NCBI GenBank assembly: GCA_039033215.1
Contig: JBCCDA010000012.1
Coordinates: forward strand, 1-64,000
Length of the DNA: 64,000 nt
Source of the DNA: Thermohalobaculum sp039033215
Lineage (GTDB): Bacteria; Pseudomonadota; Alphaproteobacteria; Rhodobacterales; Rhodobacteraceae
Reading direction: 5' to 3'
This document shows positions 38,946 to 49,592 of this stretch, one piece after another (the stretch's first letter is position 1; each line of letters begins with the position of its first letter). Below the pieces are notes generated by a model. The model searched no databases, was not told the origin of the DNA, and saw nothing but the letters and a program-made list of their open reading frames with translations. The position numbers and the translations under genes are program-made.

Positions 38946-41900
38946 ATGGCCAAGAAGATGCTTATCGATGCCACCCACCCGGAAGAGACCCGGGTTGTGG
39001 TGGTTGACGGACAGAAAGTTGAGGACTTCGACTTCGAGTCCATCACCAAGCGCCAGCTAGCAGGCAACATCTACCTCGCTAAGGTTACGCGCGTCGAACC
39101 GTCCCTGCAGGCAGCCTTCGTAGAATACGGCGGCAACCGCCACGGGTTTCTGGCGTTCTCAGAGGTTCACCCCGACTACTATCAGATCCCGGTCGCGGAC
39201 CGGGAGGCGCTTCTCGAGGAGGAACGCCGCGAGGAAGAGTCCCGCAAGGCGCGTGAGGAGAATGGTGACGACGAACCAAAGCCAAAGCGCGGCCGGGGAC
39301 GCCGCAAGAAAGCTGCTGCTCCGACGGCCGTAACTGAAGAGGAGGTTTCCGAGGTCGCCGACGTAGCCGGTCTTGAGGTCATCGACCTCGGGTCGGACGT
39401 CACAGCTGAGAGTCTTGAAGTTGCAGATCTTGGCGAACGAACGGCGGCAGAAACCGATGTCCCCAGTGAAGCCGTTGAGCGAGCGCAAGCCCCCGCGCCT
39501 GAGACAGACGTTGCGGCCGCTGAAGATCCGCCGAGGGCGGAAGGACCCACTGCCGACATAGCGACGTCCGAACAGGATGTACCCGTTGCCGACGCAGGCG
39601 AGCCCCCGGTCGATGAGAGTATCACGGAAGGTGCCGCCGACAGCGACGTGCAGGAAAAATCCCCGCGTAGCATCGCGGAGAGTGCGGGCTTGGAGGATGA
39701 AGACCGTGTGACCGGTGATCTTGATGTCGCTGAGCGTGCGCGGAAAGCTTCATCTGAAGAAGCCACGACCGATTCGGCCCCTGACACTGGCCATATCGCC
39801 GAACCGGCAATCGAGGTCGCTGAGGTCGAGACTGATACCGTGTCCGCGACTGACGACGCGCCTCAAGAGCTGGAAGCAGCGGTAACCCCGACGGAAGAAC
39901 CGACGACAAATTCAGACCCTGATGGGGACGTTCTACCGACTGCAGCTGAAGCTTCAGCCAGTACGGAGGACGACGCTGAACCGGCAGAGGAACTCAAAGA
40001 GTCCCCAAAAGATGACACAGACCCGGGCAAATCCAGTCGCCGGGGACGCCGGCGCCGCGTTCGCTCAAAACGCAGCGATGACGACGACACGACACCCGAT
40101 GAAACCGAAGACAGCGATGTCGAATCAGTTGGCGCTGAAGACACGCTCGAGGAAGCCGCACGGGCCAGAACGCACCTCCGTCGCAAGTACAAGATCCAAG
40201 ACGTCATCAAGGTCCGCCAGATCCTGCTGGTCCAGGTGGTTAAGGAGGAGCGTGGCAACAAAGGTGCCGCGCTGACGACTTATCTGAGCCTGGCTGGGCG
40301 ATACTGTGTGCTTATGCCAAACACTGCACGGGGTGGCGGGATCAGTCGAAAGATTACCAACGCTCCTGACCGCAAGCGACTTAGGGAAGTCATCTCCGAG
40401 ATGGACGTGCCCACCGGCATGGGCCTGATCGTGCGAACGGCAGGGGCCGAGCGTACGCGTGCGGAAATCAAACGCGACTACGAGTTTCTGATCCGTCAGT
40501 GGGAACAGATCCGCGAGCTGACCCTGAAATCGATCGCTCCAACCCTGATTTACGAGGAAGGCTCGCTGATCAAACGTTCGATCCGCGACATCTACTCCAA
40601 GGAGATCGATCAGATCCAGGTAGAGGGCGAACAAGGGTACCGCGAAGCCAAAGAGTACATGAAGATGCTCATGCCGAGCCATGCGAAGAATGTACAACCC
40701 TACACTGACCCGACCCCATTGTTCTCTCGGTTCCAGGTAGAGAGCTACCTGAACGGCATGTTCAACCCGACGGTTCAACTGAAGTCCGGGGGGTACATTG
40801 TGATCGGCGTGACAGAGGCGCTGGTTGCGATCGATGTTAACTCTGGTCGGGCCACGAAACAGGGGTCGATCGAAGAGACGGCGCTGCAGACGAACCTCGA
40901 GGCTTCCGACGAGGTCGCTCGGCAGCTCCGCCTTCGCGATCTGGCAGGTCTGATTGTCATCGACTTCATCGACATGGATGAGAACCGGAACAACCGGGCC
41001 GTTGAGAAGCGAATGAAGGAGCGGTTGAAGAACGACCGCGCGCGGATACAGGTTGGGCGGATTTCGGCCTTTGGGCTGATGGAGATGTCGCGGCAACGCC
41101 TGCGCCCAGGGATGCTCGAGGCGACGACCCAGCCCTGTCCCCACTGCATGGGCACCGGGTTGATCCGTTCGGACGAAAACCTGTCGCTCTCGATTCTCCG
41201 CGAAGTTGAGGAAGAAGCGCTCCGGGGGCGGGCCGACGAGATCACGGTCCGGGCGCCGGTGGATGTCGCGAACTATCTGATCAATCACAAGCGTCCTCAC
41301 ATCGCGCAGTTGGAGGCGCGGCACGGTATCCAGGTGATCGTGCTGGCCGATCCTGCGCTCACAAGCCCGAACTTCGAGATCGAGCGGTCGAAATCAGCTG
41401 TCTCGCGTCCGAAGCCACAGGCTGATGTGATAACAGCGTCGTCTGCTGTCACAGATGTTGAGGAGGCAGAAGTCGTCGAGCCGGAAGAGAAGCCGGATCG
41501 TGAGGACGAAGAGGCCCGTGGACGTCGCCGCAGAGGAAAGCGTGGGGGTCGGCGTCGGCGGGGAGAGACCGACGATGAACAGCCTCAGGAAACGCAGTCA
41601 GAGACCGAAGAGGTCGCCGCGGATGGTGAAGACGCCGAAAGCAAGCCGGGGCGCAGCCGGCGTAGCCGTGGGCGTCGTCGCGGCGGCCGTGGACGGCGCG
41701 GACCCGAGGGCGGCGACGGGCAAGAAGCAGTCGAGGGTCAGGAAGTATCGGCAGAGTCTGCCGACGCTGCTGAAGCGTCAGAGCCGGTGATCGCTGAGGC
41801 GACAGTGACTGCGGACACACCGGTGACGGTCTCGGAAGAACCACACGCTGCTGAAGCGCTGGTGGAGTCAGTTCCTGAGGCTGCACCCGCAGAGCCCGAG

Positions 41901-42047
41901 CCTCAGGCCGAAACCCCGCAACCGGAAGCCGTGGAAGAGCCGGTTGTTGCGGAGGTTCTCGAGACTGAAACTACGGCGCCAGAGGCACCGGCACCGGAAG
42001 AACCGGCTAAACCAAAGCGGCGCGGCTGGTGGTCATTCGGCTCGTAG
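38946..42047 (+). CDS. rne: Ribonuclease E
   Basis: 1033 residues from the ATG at 38946 (MAKKMLIDATHPEETRVVV). The S1 domain begins at about residue 37 (GNIYLAKVTRVEPSLQAAFVEYGG) and is interrupted by an acidic insert of about 320 residues (roughly 85-405), rich in Glu, Asp, Ala, Thr and Pro. It resumes at RRKYKIQDVIKVRQILLVQVV. The catalytic DNase-I-like part includes IDVNSGRA (near 628) and DFIDMDENRNNRAVEKRM (near 680); the Zn-link is CPHCMGTG (near 730). The C-terminal tail (about 815-1033) has Arg-rich RNA-binding tracts, acidic spacers and the terminal PKRRGWWSFGS microdomain. It degrades mRNA and processes stable RNA on the inner membrane. Confidence 0.95.
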   Translation: MAKKMLIDATHPEETRVVVVDGQKVEDFDFESITKRQLAGNIYLAKVTRVEPSLQAAFVEYGGNRHGFLAFSEVHPDYYQIPVADREALLEEERREEESRKAREENGDDEPKPKRGRGRRKKAAAPTAVTEEEVSEVADVAGLEVIDLGSDVTAESLEVADLGERTAAETDVPSEAVERAQAPAPETDVAAAEDPPRAEGPTADIATSEQDVPVADAGEPPVDESITEGAADSDVQEKSPRSIAESAGLEDEDRVTGDLDVAERARKASSEEATTDSAPDTGHIAEPAIEVAEVETDTVSATDDAPQELEAAVTPTEEPTTNSDPDGDVLPTAAEASASTEDDAEPAEELKESPKDDTDPGKSSRRGRRRRVRSKRSDDDDTTPDETEDSDVESVGAEDTLEEAARARTHLRRKYKIQDVIKVRQILLVQVVKEERGNKGAALTTYLSLAGRYCVLMPNTARGGGISRKITNAPDRKRLREVISEMDVPTGMGLIVRTAGAERTRAEIKRDYEFLIRQWEQIRELTLKSIAPTLIYEEGSLIKRSIRDIYSKEIDQIQVEGEQGYREAKEYMKMLMPSHAKNVQPYTDPTPLFSRFQVESYLNGMFNPTVQLKSGGYIVIGVTEALVAIDVNSGRATKQGSIEETALQTNLEASDEVARQLRLRDLAGLIVIDFIDMDENRNNRAVEKRMKERLKNDRARIQVGRISAFGLMEMSRQRLRPGMLEATTQPCPHCMGTGLIRSDENLSLSILREVEEEALRGRADEITVRAPVDVANYLINHKRPHIAQLEARHGIQVIVLADPALTSPNFEIERSKSAVSRPKPQADVITASSAVTDVEEAEVVEPEEKPDREDEEARGRRRRGKRGGRRRRGETDDEQPQETQSETEEVAADGEDAESKPGRSRRSRGRRRGGRGRRGPEGGDGQEAVEGQEVSAESADAAEASEPVIAEATVTADTPVTVSEEPHAAEALVESVPEAAPAEPEPQAETPQPEAVEEPVVAEVLETETTAPEAPAPEEPAKPKRRGWWSFGS

Positions 42048-42057
42048 AGCAGTGCGT

Positions 42058-42079
42058 GGGGTGAGCTGCGGTTCACCCC
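42058..42079. terminator. Hairpin between convergent rne and aminotransferase genes
   Basis: GGGGTGA (42058-42064) pairs perfectly with TCACCCC (42073-42079), 11 bases after the rne stop and 12 before the end of the convergent aminotransferase gene. It can fold on both strands; no T-run. Confidence 0.45.
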
Positions 42080-42090
42080 GACAACCCACG

Positions 42091-43233
42091 TTACCCCATG
42101 AATGCAATCAGACGCCGCACGCCTTCAGTGATCTCGTCTTCTGTGCGTGCGAACGAAAAACGGAGAGTGCGGTGGCCGCGGACTGGGTCGAAGTCCAGAC
42201 CGGTGGTCGTGGCCACGCCCCCGTCTTGCAACAGGCGTTCGCAGAACCCGGTACTGTCCTGTGCGCCCTCCGGCAGCGTGGCGTAGACATAGAAGGCACC
42301 ATCCGCTGGTGCGATGTCCGTGAATCCCAGCCCGGGTAGCGCCTGCATCAACCTACGTCTGTTCCTGGCGTAGACCGCCCTGTGGCCCTCCAACTCGTCC
42401 GTTGCGTCTAAGGCTCCCAACGCTGCCACCTGGCTGGCATGCGACGCGCAGATGAAGAAGTTTTGGGCCAGGTTCTCGACCGTGCGGATCATCGCCTCTG
42501 GCACCACCATCCAGCCGATTCGCCAACCGGTCATCGAGAAGTACTTCGCGAAGGAGTTGATCACGATTGCATCGTCGTCGAGCTCCAGAGCCGTGATCGC
42601 CGGAGCGTCGTAGCTGAGCCCATGATAGATCTCGTCGGAGATCAGGGCCGCGCCCCTACCCTGACACCAGGCGGACAATTCATCAAGCGCATCGCGGCTG
42701 AGCATGGTACCGGTCGGGTTCGCTGGGCTTGCCACAAGCAAACCTTCCACAGCCCCCACCGCATCTAGCACTTGTGGAACTGGCTGATACCCTGTCTCTA
42801 CCCGGCCTTCGATCCTTACGGCGTCGAGATCAAGTGCACGCAAAATGTTGCGATACGCAGGATACCCGGGGTCTGCGAGCGCAACCCGTTCACCAGCATC
42901 AAACAGTGCCAGAAACGCAAGGATGAATGCGCCTGACGACCCGGGCGTCACAACCACGCGATCCGGGTTAAGATCCAACCCGTGTCGGGTCCGGTAGAGA
43001 CTAGCGATGCCTTGTCGAAGCACTGGCAAACCCAGAGCAACCGTGTAGCCCATCGGAGCTCCCGACGCGATTTCGACTGAAAGGCGCTCAATTGCGGTCT
43101 TCGGCGCAGGAGTTCCTGGCTGACCAACCTCCATATGCACGACATCGCGACCGCTGACTTCGATCTGGCGCGCGGCTTCCATTACATCCATGACCCGAAA
43201 GGGATCGACACGTCCACGTCTTGAAAGTCTCAC
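42091..43233 (-). CDS. Class I/II PLP-dependent aminotransferase
   Basis: 380 residues from GTG at 43233 (VRLSRRGRVDPFRVMDVMEAARQ), a more likely start than the in-frame upstream one because this wording begins the family in related species. PLP marks: SPANPTGTMLSRDAL, SDEIYHGLSY and the Schiff-base Lys in NSFAKYFSMTGWRIGW, then the Arg near the C-terminus (HRTLRFSFARTEDE) that binds the substrate carboxylate. Aspartate/aromatic-type aminotransferases of this subgroup are usual; donor and acceptor are not determined. Convergent with rne. Confidence 0.9.
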   Translation of the reverse strand: MRLSRRGRVDPFRVMDVMEAARQIEVSGRDVVHMEVGQPGTPAPKTAIERLSVEIASGAPMGYTVALGLPVLRQGIASLYRTRHGLDLNPDRVVVTPGSSGAFILAFLALFDAGERVALADPGYPAYRNILRALDLDAVRIEGRVETGYQPVPQVLDAVGAVEGLLVASPANPTGTMLSRDALDELSAWCQGRGAALISDEIYHGLSYDAPAITALELDDDAIVINSFAKYFSMTGWRIGWMVVPEAMIRTVENLAQNFFICASHASQVAALGALDATDELEGHRAVYARNRRRLMQALPGLGFTDIAPADGAFYVYATLPEGAQDSTGFCERLLQDGGVATTTGLDFDPVRGHRTLRFSFARTEDEITEGVRRLIAFMG

Positions 43234-43313
43234 GATGATTGCCCTTCTCTTAAGGGACGGTATGGTCGGGATCAGACGTACCATGTCAGGCAGAAAGCGA
43301 AAGGCGCACGGGC

Positions 43314-44645
43314 GTGATACTCCTAAGGATCTTCGCTGTGGCAGTTCTCCTGAGCGTTGGAATGGCGGGGTCGCCGGACGCGCGCGGCATCAGTCTGATC
43401 CGTGACAGTGAGCTCGAACGTACGCTGAGGGACATGTCACGGCCGATCTTCCAGGCAGCGGGGCTCACTCCGTCGACGGTCGAAATCTTCATCGTGAACG
43501 ACCGGTCCATGAACGCATTCGTGGTGGGTGGGCGGCGGATCTTTCTGAACACGGGACTGATCATCGATTTGGAAACCCCCGAGGAGTTGCTGGGGGTAAT
43601 CGCGCACGAGACCGGCCATATCTCGGGCGGGCATGAAGCGCGCCGGCAGATAAATCTTCGAAATGCCCAAGGGCCTGCTCTACTGGGCCTCCTTATCGGG
43701 ATCGCCGCAGGTGCTGCAGGCGGAGGAGAAGCCGGGATCGCGGCGATTGCAGGCTCGCAGGGCGCCGTTCAGAGACTGTTGCTTCGCTACAACCGCGCCG
43801 AAGAAGCGGCTGCGGATCAGGCCGCACTCTCTTACCTGGAGCGAGCGCAGATCGATCCGAACGGGTTGCGCAAGGTACTAGAGCTCTTTCGTGGGCAAGA
43901 AGTGCTCTCCATTGGGAACGTCGATCCATATGTGCTGACCCACCCCCTGGGGACCGAGCGGATGTCATTGATCGAGCGGCGAACTGCTGTACTGGCCGGG
44001 CGCAGCTGGCCGGAGGACGCCAACCGTGAATACTGGCATGCCCGCATGCGGGCCAAGTTGTCGGGTTTTCTGCAGAATCCGCAGCAGGTTCTCGCGCGGC
44101 TGGAGGACGAGCCCGACACCGAGTTCAAGCTCTATGCCGAAGCTGTTGCGCTACACCGGCTACCCGACCCGGACGGCGCACTCGCCACCGTAGATCGGTT
44201 GATTGCCAAGCGACCGAACGACCCTTTCTACATCGAGCTGAAAGGTCAGATCCTTCTTGAGCACGGTCGAGCCAAAGAAGCTATCCCGCAGTATCGCCGG
44301 GCAATGCAACTTGCGCCGGGCGAGGCGCTCATCATGGCCCGACTTGGACGCTCGCTTCTGCAGTTGAACCAGCCCGCAGCAGACATCGAGGCGCTGGCAA
44401 TCCTGAAGGATGCGCGTTCGCGTGATCTCGCGGATGCTGCTGCGCTTCGGGATCTCGCCATGGCGTACGACCGTGTCGGCGACCGCGGCATGGCAACACT
44501 TGCCACAGCGGAGCGATATGCGCTTAACGGTAATGTGATCGACGCGGTGAGGCTTGCGCGCCGCGCCGCAGCTATCCTGCCGAACGGGTCGCCGTCGTGG
44601 CTGCGCGCTCGGGACATTCTGGCGCTCGACACTGGCGAGGATTGA
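43314..44645 (+). CDS. M48-family metalloprotease with TPR repeats (BepA-like)
   Basis: 443 residues from GTG at 43314. A signal peptide (about 5-20) sends it to the periplasm. The zinc motif HETGH (98-102) follows VIAHETGHISGG; the third ligand is a Glu in NRAEEAAADQAALSYL (E163/E164). The C-terminal half (about 240-440) has helical TPR repeats (SPDPDGALATVDRLIAKRPNDPFYIELKG type). The layout is that of BepA/YfgC, which degrades or helps fold outer-membrane LptD and BAM components. It is followed at 15 bases by the DsbA-like gene, suggesting a periplasmic quality-control unit. Confidence 0.9.
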   Translation: MILLRIFAVAVLLSVGMAGSPDARGISLIRDSELERTLRDMSRPIFQAAGLTPSTVEIFIVNDRSMNAFVVGGRRIFLNTGLIIDLETPEELLGVIAHETGHISGGHEARRQINLRNAQGPALLGLLIGIAAGAAGGGEAGIAAIAGSQGAVQRLLLRYNRAEEAAADQAALSYLERAQIDPNGLRKVLELFRGQEVLSIGNVDPYVLTHPLGTERMSLIERRTAVLAGRSWPEDANREYWHARMRAKLSGFLQNPQQVLARLEDEPDTEFKLYAEAVALHRLPDPDGALATVDRLIAKRPNDPFYIELKGQILLEHGRAKEAIPQYRRAMQLAPGEALIMARLGRSLLQLNQPAADIEALAILKDARSRDLADAAALRDLAMAYDRVGDRGMATLATAERYALNGNVIDAVRLARRAAAILPNGSPSWLRARDILALDTGED

Positions 44646-44660
44646 ATTGAGGAGAGAGCG

Positions 44661-45419
44661 ATGCGTCGCACACTGACGGGCCTGCTCTGCGCAGGTATCT
44701 TGGCGATGACCGGCCCTGCCCTGGCGGAGACGGACCTGACGGAGATGTCGCCAGCAGAGCGCGATGCGTTCCGCAATGAGGTTCGCGACTATCTCATGGA
44801 GAACCCCGAGGTGATCTTTGAGGCAATCCAGATCCTCGAGCAACGTCGTGAGGTGGCCGCCCAGCAGGCGGACCGAGATATCGTGCAGGCCAATATCGAT
44901 GCACTTCTCAACGATGGCTTTTCGTATGTAGGGGGTAACCCGGATGGCGACGTGACAATCGTCGAGTTCCTCGATTATCGCTGTGGGTTCTGCAAACGTG
45001 CGCATCCGGTGATCCAGGAAGTCGTCGATCGCGACCCGAATGTTCGGCTGGTTACCAAGGACTTTCCGATCCTCGGGCCTGACTCGGTGCGTGCAGGACG
45101 GATTGCTTTGGCCGCCGTGGAGATTGATCCAGAACGTTTCCTCGACCTGAACGACGAGATGATGACGTATCAGGGAAACTTGACTGAACAGGTCGCCTAC
45201 CGGTTGGCGGGAGAAGTCGGCTACGACGTTGGCAAGCTGCGAGAAATCGCGGGTTCTGATCTGATTGAGGAGCGGCTCCAGCAGAACTACCAGCTCGCCC
45301 AGAGGTTGGGACTGCAGGGCACCCCGGCTTTTGTCGTGGGCAACGAGATCATCCGTGGCTTCCTCGAGGTCGACGACATGATCGCGGCGGTTCAGGACGC
45401 GCGCGGCGCCCAGAACTGA
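44661..45419 (+). CDS. DsbA-family thiol-disulfide oxidoreductase (ScsC/BdbD-like)
   Basis: 252 residues with a signal peptide (MRRTLTGLLCAGILAMTGPALA). The active site is C108-G-F-C111 (DYRCGFCKRA), with a cis-Pro in LQGTPAFVVG. A helical N-terminal part of about 90 residues (DFRNEVRDYLMENPEVIFEAI) precedes the thioredoxin fold, as in ScsC- or BdbD-type proteins where it can support oligomerisation. Located in the periplasm. AGGAGAGAG gives a good start site. It follows the M48 protease gene and overlaps the SDR gene by one base (TGATG). Confidence 0.92.
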   Translation: MRRTLTGLLCAGILAMTGPALAETDLTEMSPAERDAFRNEVRDYLMENPEVIFEAIQILEQRREVAAQQADRDIVQANIDALLNDGFSYVGGNPDGDVTIVEFLDYRCGFCKRAHPVIQEVVDRDPNVRLVTKDFPILGPDSVRAGRIALAAVEIDPERFLDLNDEMMTYQGNLTEQVAYRLAGEVGYDVGKLREIAGSDLIEERLQQNYQLAQRLGLQGTPAFVVGNEIIRGFLEVDDMIAAVQDARGAQN

Positions 45420-46171
45420 TGGCGGATGGACCGCTCGCTGGCCGCACTGCGCTGATCAGCGGGGCTTCTCGGAACATCGGGCGCCAAATTGCAATCGACC
45501 TCGCGGCTCAGGGTGCTGCGGTTGTTGTCAATGCGGTCCAGGATGCACAGGCGGCAGAGAGTGTCGCGGACGAAATCCGCGCTCTCGGCGGTGTTGCAAT
45601 CTCACATCTCGCGGAGATCACAGATCGTGCAGGGGTCGATGCAATGGTTGCCCGTGCGAGCGCGGAACTCGGTGCCCCCACTATCTTGATCTGCAATGCG
45701 TCTGCCCGCGGTCAGGTCCCTTTCCTCGAGATGACGCACGAGCAGTTTCGCCGTGTCGTTGACATCTCGCTCGACGGGGCCTTTCACCTGGCCCAAGCGT
45801 GCCTTCCGGCAATGTTGGAGGCTGGCTGGGGCCGGATCGTGACACTGGGCGGTATCTCTTGGCACGTTGGGACACCAGGGCGTGCCCACAACCTGACGGG
45901 AAAAGCTGGCCTCGCTGGCTTCACCCGAGCGCTAGCCGCCGAATATGCGCAAACGGGGGTGACGGTGAACATGATATCGCCCGGCCATATCGATACCGTG
46001 CGCCCGGCTTCCGCCGGCAACTCGCCGGCCGTGCCTGCCGCGATCCCTATGGGCCGCAAGGGAACGGTGCACGAGATATCCTCCGCGGTGCGGTTCCTAT
46101 GCCAGCCCGACCAATCCTACATCACCGGCCAGACACTTCACGTGAACGGTGGCCACTTTCTGGGCGGCTAA
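45419..46171 (+). CDS. Short-chain dehydrogenase/reductase lacking the catalytic Tyr
   Basis: 250 residues. ISGASRNIGRQIAIDL (13-28) is the NAD(P)-binding motif, and NASARGQ stands where NAG is usual. The Ser of TLGGISWHV is present, but four residues before the expected Lys in RAHNLTGKAGL an Asn replaces the Tyr, and the loop is two residues shorter than in classical members. Such members are expected to be weak or non-classical reductases. It is coupled to the DsbA-like gene and followed, after 114 bases, by accB. Function unknown. Confidence 0.8.
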   Translation: MADGPLAGRTALISGASRNIGRQIAIDLAAQGAAVVVNAVQDAQAAESVADEIRALGGVAISHLAEITDRAGVDAMVARASAELGAPTILICNASARGQVPFLEMTHEQFRRVVDISLDGAFHLAQACLPAMLEAGWGRIVTLGGISWHVGTPGRAHNLTGKAGLAGFTRALAAEYAQTGVTVNMISPGHIDTVRPASAGNSPAVPAAIPMGRKGTVHEISSAVRFLCQPDQSYITGQTLHVNGGHFLGG

Positions 46172-46210
46172 GCCTCGAAACCGCATCTTTCGCGCCCCGG
46201 GAAAACCCCC

Positions 46211-46216
46211 TATAAG
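46211..46216 (+). promoter_or_regulatory. Candidate -10 element for accBC
   Basis: TATAAG at 46211-46216, about 70 bases upstream of the accB start, in an otherwise GC-rich gap. The -35 partner (TTTCGC near 46188) is poor, so this rests on the -10 alone. Confidence 0.25.
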
Positions 46217-46285
46217 CCGCGTCAGACCGAACGAGGCAGATTCATGCCATCCCGCAAGCGGGCAAGAACGAAAGATCAGAGGTCC

Positions 46286-46777
46286 ATGACAGAGAGCACC
46301 GACAAGGACGTGGCATTCATCCAGGCGCTGGCCAACATGGTTAACGAAGCCAATCTCGCCGAGGTCGAGGTCGAACGTAGCGCAGAGGAAGGCCCCTACC
46401 TCAAGGTCCGCCTAACACGTAGTGGCGCGGTCACGTTCGCCCCCCAGACTGTCGAGGTCCCCGTAGCTGCGCCTGCACCGCTCCCCGCCGCGCATGCGCA
46501 AGCTACCTCTCCGGGGCCTTCGGAACAGCCGACCCCAGATCTCTCCAATGCCATGACGTCGCCAATGGTCGGTACCGTCTACCTCGCGCCAGAGCCAGGC
46601 TCGGCGAATTTTGTCTCACCTGGTGACACCGTACAGGAGGGACAAACCCTGCTGATCATCGAGGCGATGAAGACCATGAACCAGATCCCTGCTGCGAAAG
46701 CAGGCACCGTCAAGGCCGTGCTGGTCGAGAATGCCGAGCCGGTGGAGTTTGGCGAGCCACTCGTGATCATCGAATAG
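46286..46777 (+). CDS. accB: Biotin carboxyl carrier protein of acetyl-CoA carboxylase
   Basis: 163 residues from the ATG at 46286 (AGAGG upstream). The N-terminal helix and Ala/Pro-rich linker (about 58-90) are followed by the biotinyl domain, with the biotin acceptor K129 in IIEAMKTMNQI and the thumb region APEPGSANFVSPGD near residue 101. It carries CO2 between AccC and AccAD in fatty-acid synthesis. The stop is three bases before accC. Confidence 0.96.
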   Translation: MTESTDKDVAFIQALANMVNEANLAEVEVERSAEEGPYLKVRLTRSGAVTFAPQTVEVPVAAPAPLPAAHAQATSPGPSEQPTPDLSNAMTSPMVGTVYLAPEPGSANFVSPGDTVQEGQTLLIIEAMKTMNQIPAAKAGTVKAVLVENAEPVEFGEPLVIIE

Positions 46778-46780
46778 AGC

Positions 46781-48133
<1,353 letters not shown>

Positions 48134-48148
48134 TCCCCCGGAGGGTCG

Positions 48149-48805
48149 ATGAAGGACGCCGATACCGAGCTGGAGCTAACGCCTGAACTAGTGCTCCGGG
48201 CCTATGCTGCCGGCGTCTTCCCGATGGCTGACTCGGCAGAGGCTGAGGAGCTCTACTGGGTCGACCCGCGCAAGCGGGGGATCTTGCCGCTGAACGGTTT
48301 TCATCTGTCACGCAGCCTGCGCAAACGGCTGCGCCGATGGGATTACCGCGTTCGGATCGATACCGCCTATGAGGCCGTGCTGGATGCCTGCGCCGATCGC
48401 GAGGAAACCTGGATCAACGACACGATCCGTGTGCTGTTTCTGCAGCTTCACCGTATGGGCTATGCTCACTCCATCGAAGTCTGGCAAGCTGATCGCCTTG
48501 TGGGTGGTCTCTATGGTCTAGCCCTTGGCACCGCGTTCTTCGGTGAAAGTATGTTCTCGGCAGAACGAGATGGCTCGAAGGTCGCGCTTGCCTGGTTGGT
48601 CGCGCGTCTGAGGATTGGCGGTTACACATTGCTGGATACGCAGTTCACCACGGCTCACCTCGAGTCGCTTGGGGCCCGGGCGGTTCCCCGCGCGCACTAC
48701 CACCAACTCCTGGAACGGGCGCTGCTGCGACGGGGCGACTTCAGGCGGCTTGGGATGGATACGACGCCGGACGACGTCATCGGGATCATCCTGAAAGATC
48801 GCTGA
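48149..48805 (+). CDS. aat: Leucyl/phenylalanyl-tRNA-protein transferase
   Basis: 218 residues from the ATG at 48149 with GGAGGG upstream. Family marks: FPMADSAEAEELYWVDPRKRGILPLNGFHLSRSLRK, GYAHSIEVWQ and GLYGLALGTAFFGESMFS. It transfers Leu or Phe to N-terminal Lys/Arg of proteins in the N-degron pathway. The accBC-aat order is common in this group. Convergent with the DUF2155 gene, ten bases between stops. Confidence 0.96.
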   Translation: MKDADTELELTPELVLRAYAAGVFPMADSAEAEELYWVDPRKRGILPLNGFHLSRSLRKRLRRWDYRVRIDTAYEAVLDACADREETWINDTIRVLFLQLHRMGYAHSIEVWQADRLVGGLYGLALGTAFFGESMFSAERDGSKVALAWLVARLRIGGYTLLDTQFTTAHLESLGARAVPRAHYHQLLERALLRRGDFRRLGMDTTPDDVIGIILKDR

Positions 48806-48814
48806 GAACGACGC

Positions 48815-49588
48815 CTAGTTGCTGGTCCCCGAGGTTTCGGACCCGGGCTCGACACACCCAAGAACCCAGACATCGTAGCGTGGATGATCCATAGCCGAAA
48901 TCGCTGGGCTCTCTGCGAACATCCAGCCCGAAAACGCTAGAGATTCAGGGCTTTTGATGTCCCTGATCTTCAGGAACGCGACGGTGCCGTGCTGGACACC
49001 GCTCTCGGGCGATCGACAGGCTTCAGCCCGGATCAGCAAGCGACCAACTTGTACTTCGGCGCCAATTTGAATGCTGACCGTCTCTACCTGCCCAGTCATC
49101 TTGTCGAGCTCGCGGACGCGAACGGCTTCCTGCAGCACTGTGTCTGGGGCTTCGATCGGCTCCAAGGCCCCGGCCTCCGTTGAAGCGGCTTGCGGGTCAC
49201 TAGGCCCTTGCGGTGCACGGAGGAACCCACCGTCGCGGTCCCGCTGCCAGGTTGTTGCCTCGTTCTCTGGGGAACTTGGGCCAGTTCCAGATGGCCCATC
49301 GACCGGCTGGCCATTCTGATCGAAGATCACACGCACCGGACCGTCGGCTCCTCGCCGGAGCACAGAGACGCCCGGCTCTGCAGGGGTCGATCCAATCGGT
49401 GGAATCTGGCCGTTCGGGAGTGTCGCCTGCGGCGTCGTCGCCCCGCCCTCGGGCGGCGCTACCTCCGGTGGCATGCCTCTCGCTGCCGGGACCGGCGAGT
49501 CCAGAACTGCCGTGACGGGACTTTCGTCTTGAGCAGCCACGGGAATTGCTGTCGCCAACACGAGGAGAGCTGGCCAGCAAAACTTCAC
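48815..49588 (-). CDS. DUF2155-domain secreted protein
   Basis: 257 residues from GTG at 49588 (an in-frame TTG at 49615 would overlap the mlaD-like gene). A signal peptide (WPALLVLATAIPVAAQ) and a long Pro/Gly/Ala-rich linker (about 25-145) precede the C-terminal DUF2155 domain (about 155-255): LDKMTGQVETVSIQIG, RLLIRAEACRSP and FSGWMFAESPAISAMDHPRYDVWVLGC. Function unknown; it is widely conserved in alphaproteobacteria next to aat and the NDUFA12 gene. Probably periplasmic. Confidence 0.88.
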   Translation of the reverse strand: MKFCWPALLVLATAIPVAAQDESPVTAVLDSPVPAARGMPPEVAPPEGGATTPQATLPNGQIPPIGSTPAEPGVSVLRRGADGPVRVIFDQNGQPVDGPSGTGPSSPENEATTWQRDRDGGFLRAPQGPSDPQAASTEAGALEPIEAPDTVLQEAVRVRELDKMTGQVETVSIQIGAEVQVGRLLIRAEACRSPESGVQHGTVAFLKIRDIKSPESLAFSGWMFAESPAISAMDHPRYDVWVLGCVEPGSETSGTSN

Positions 49589-49592
49589 ACGA

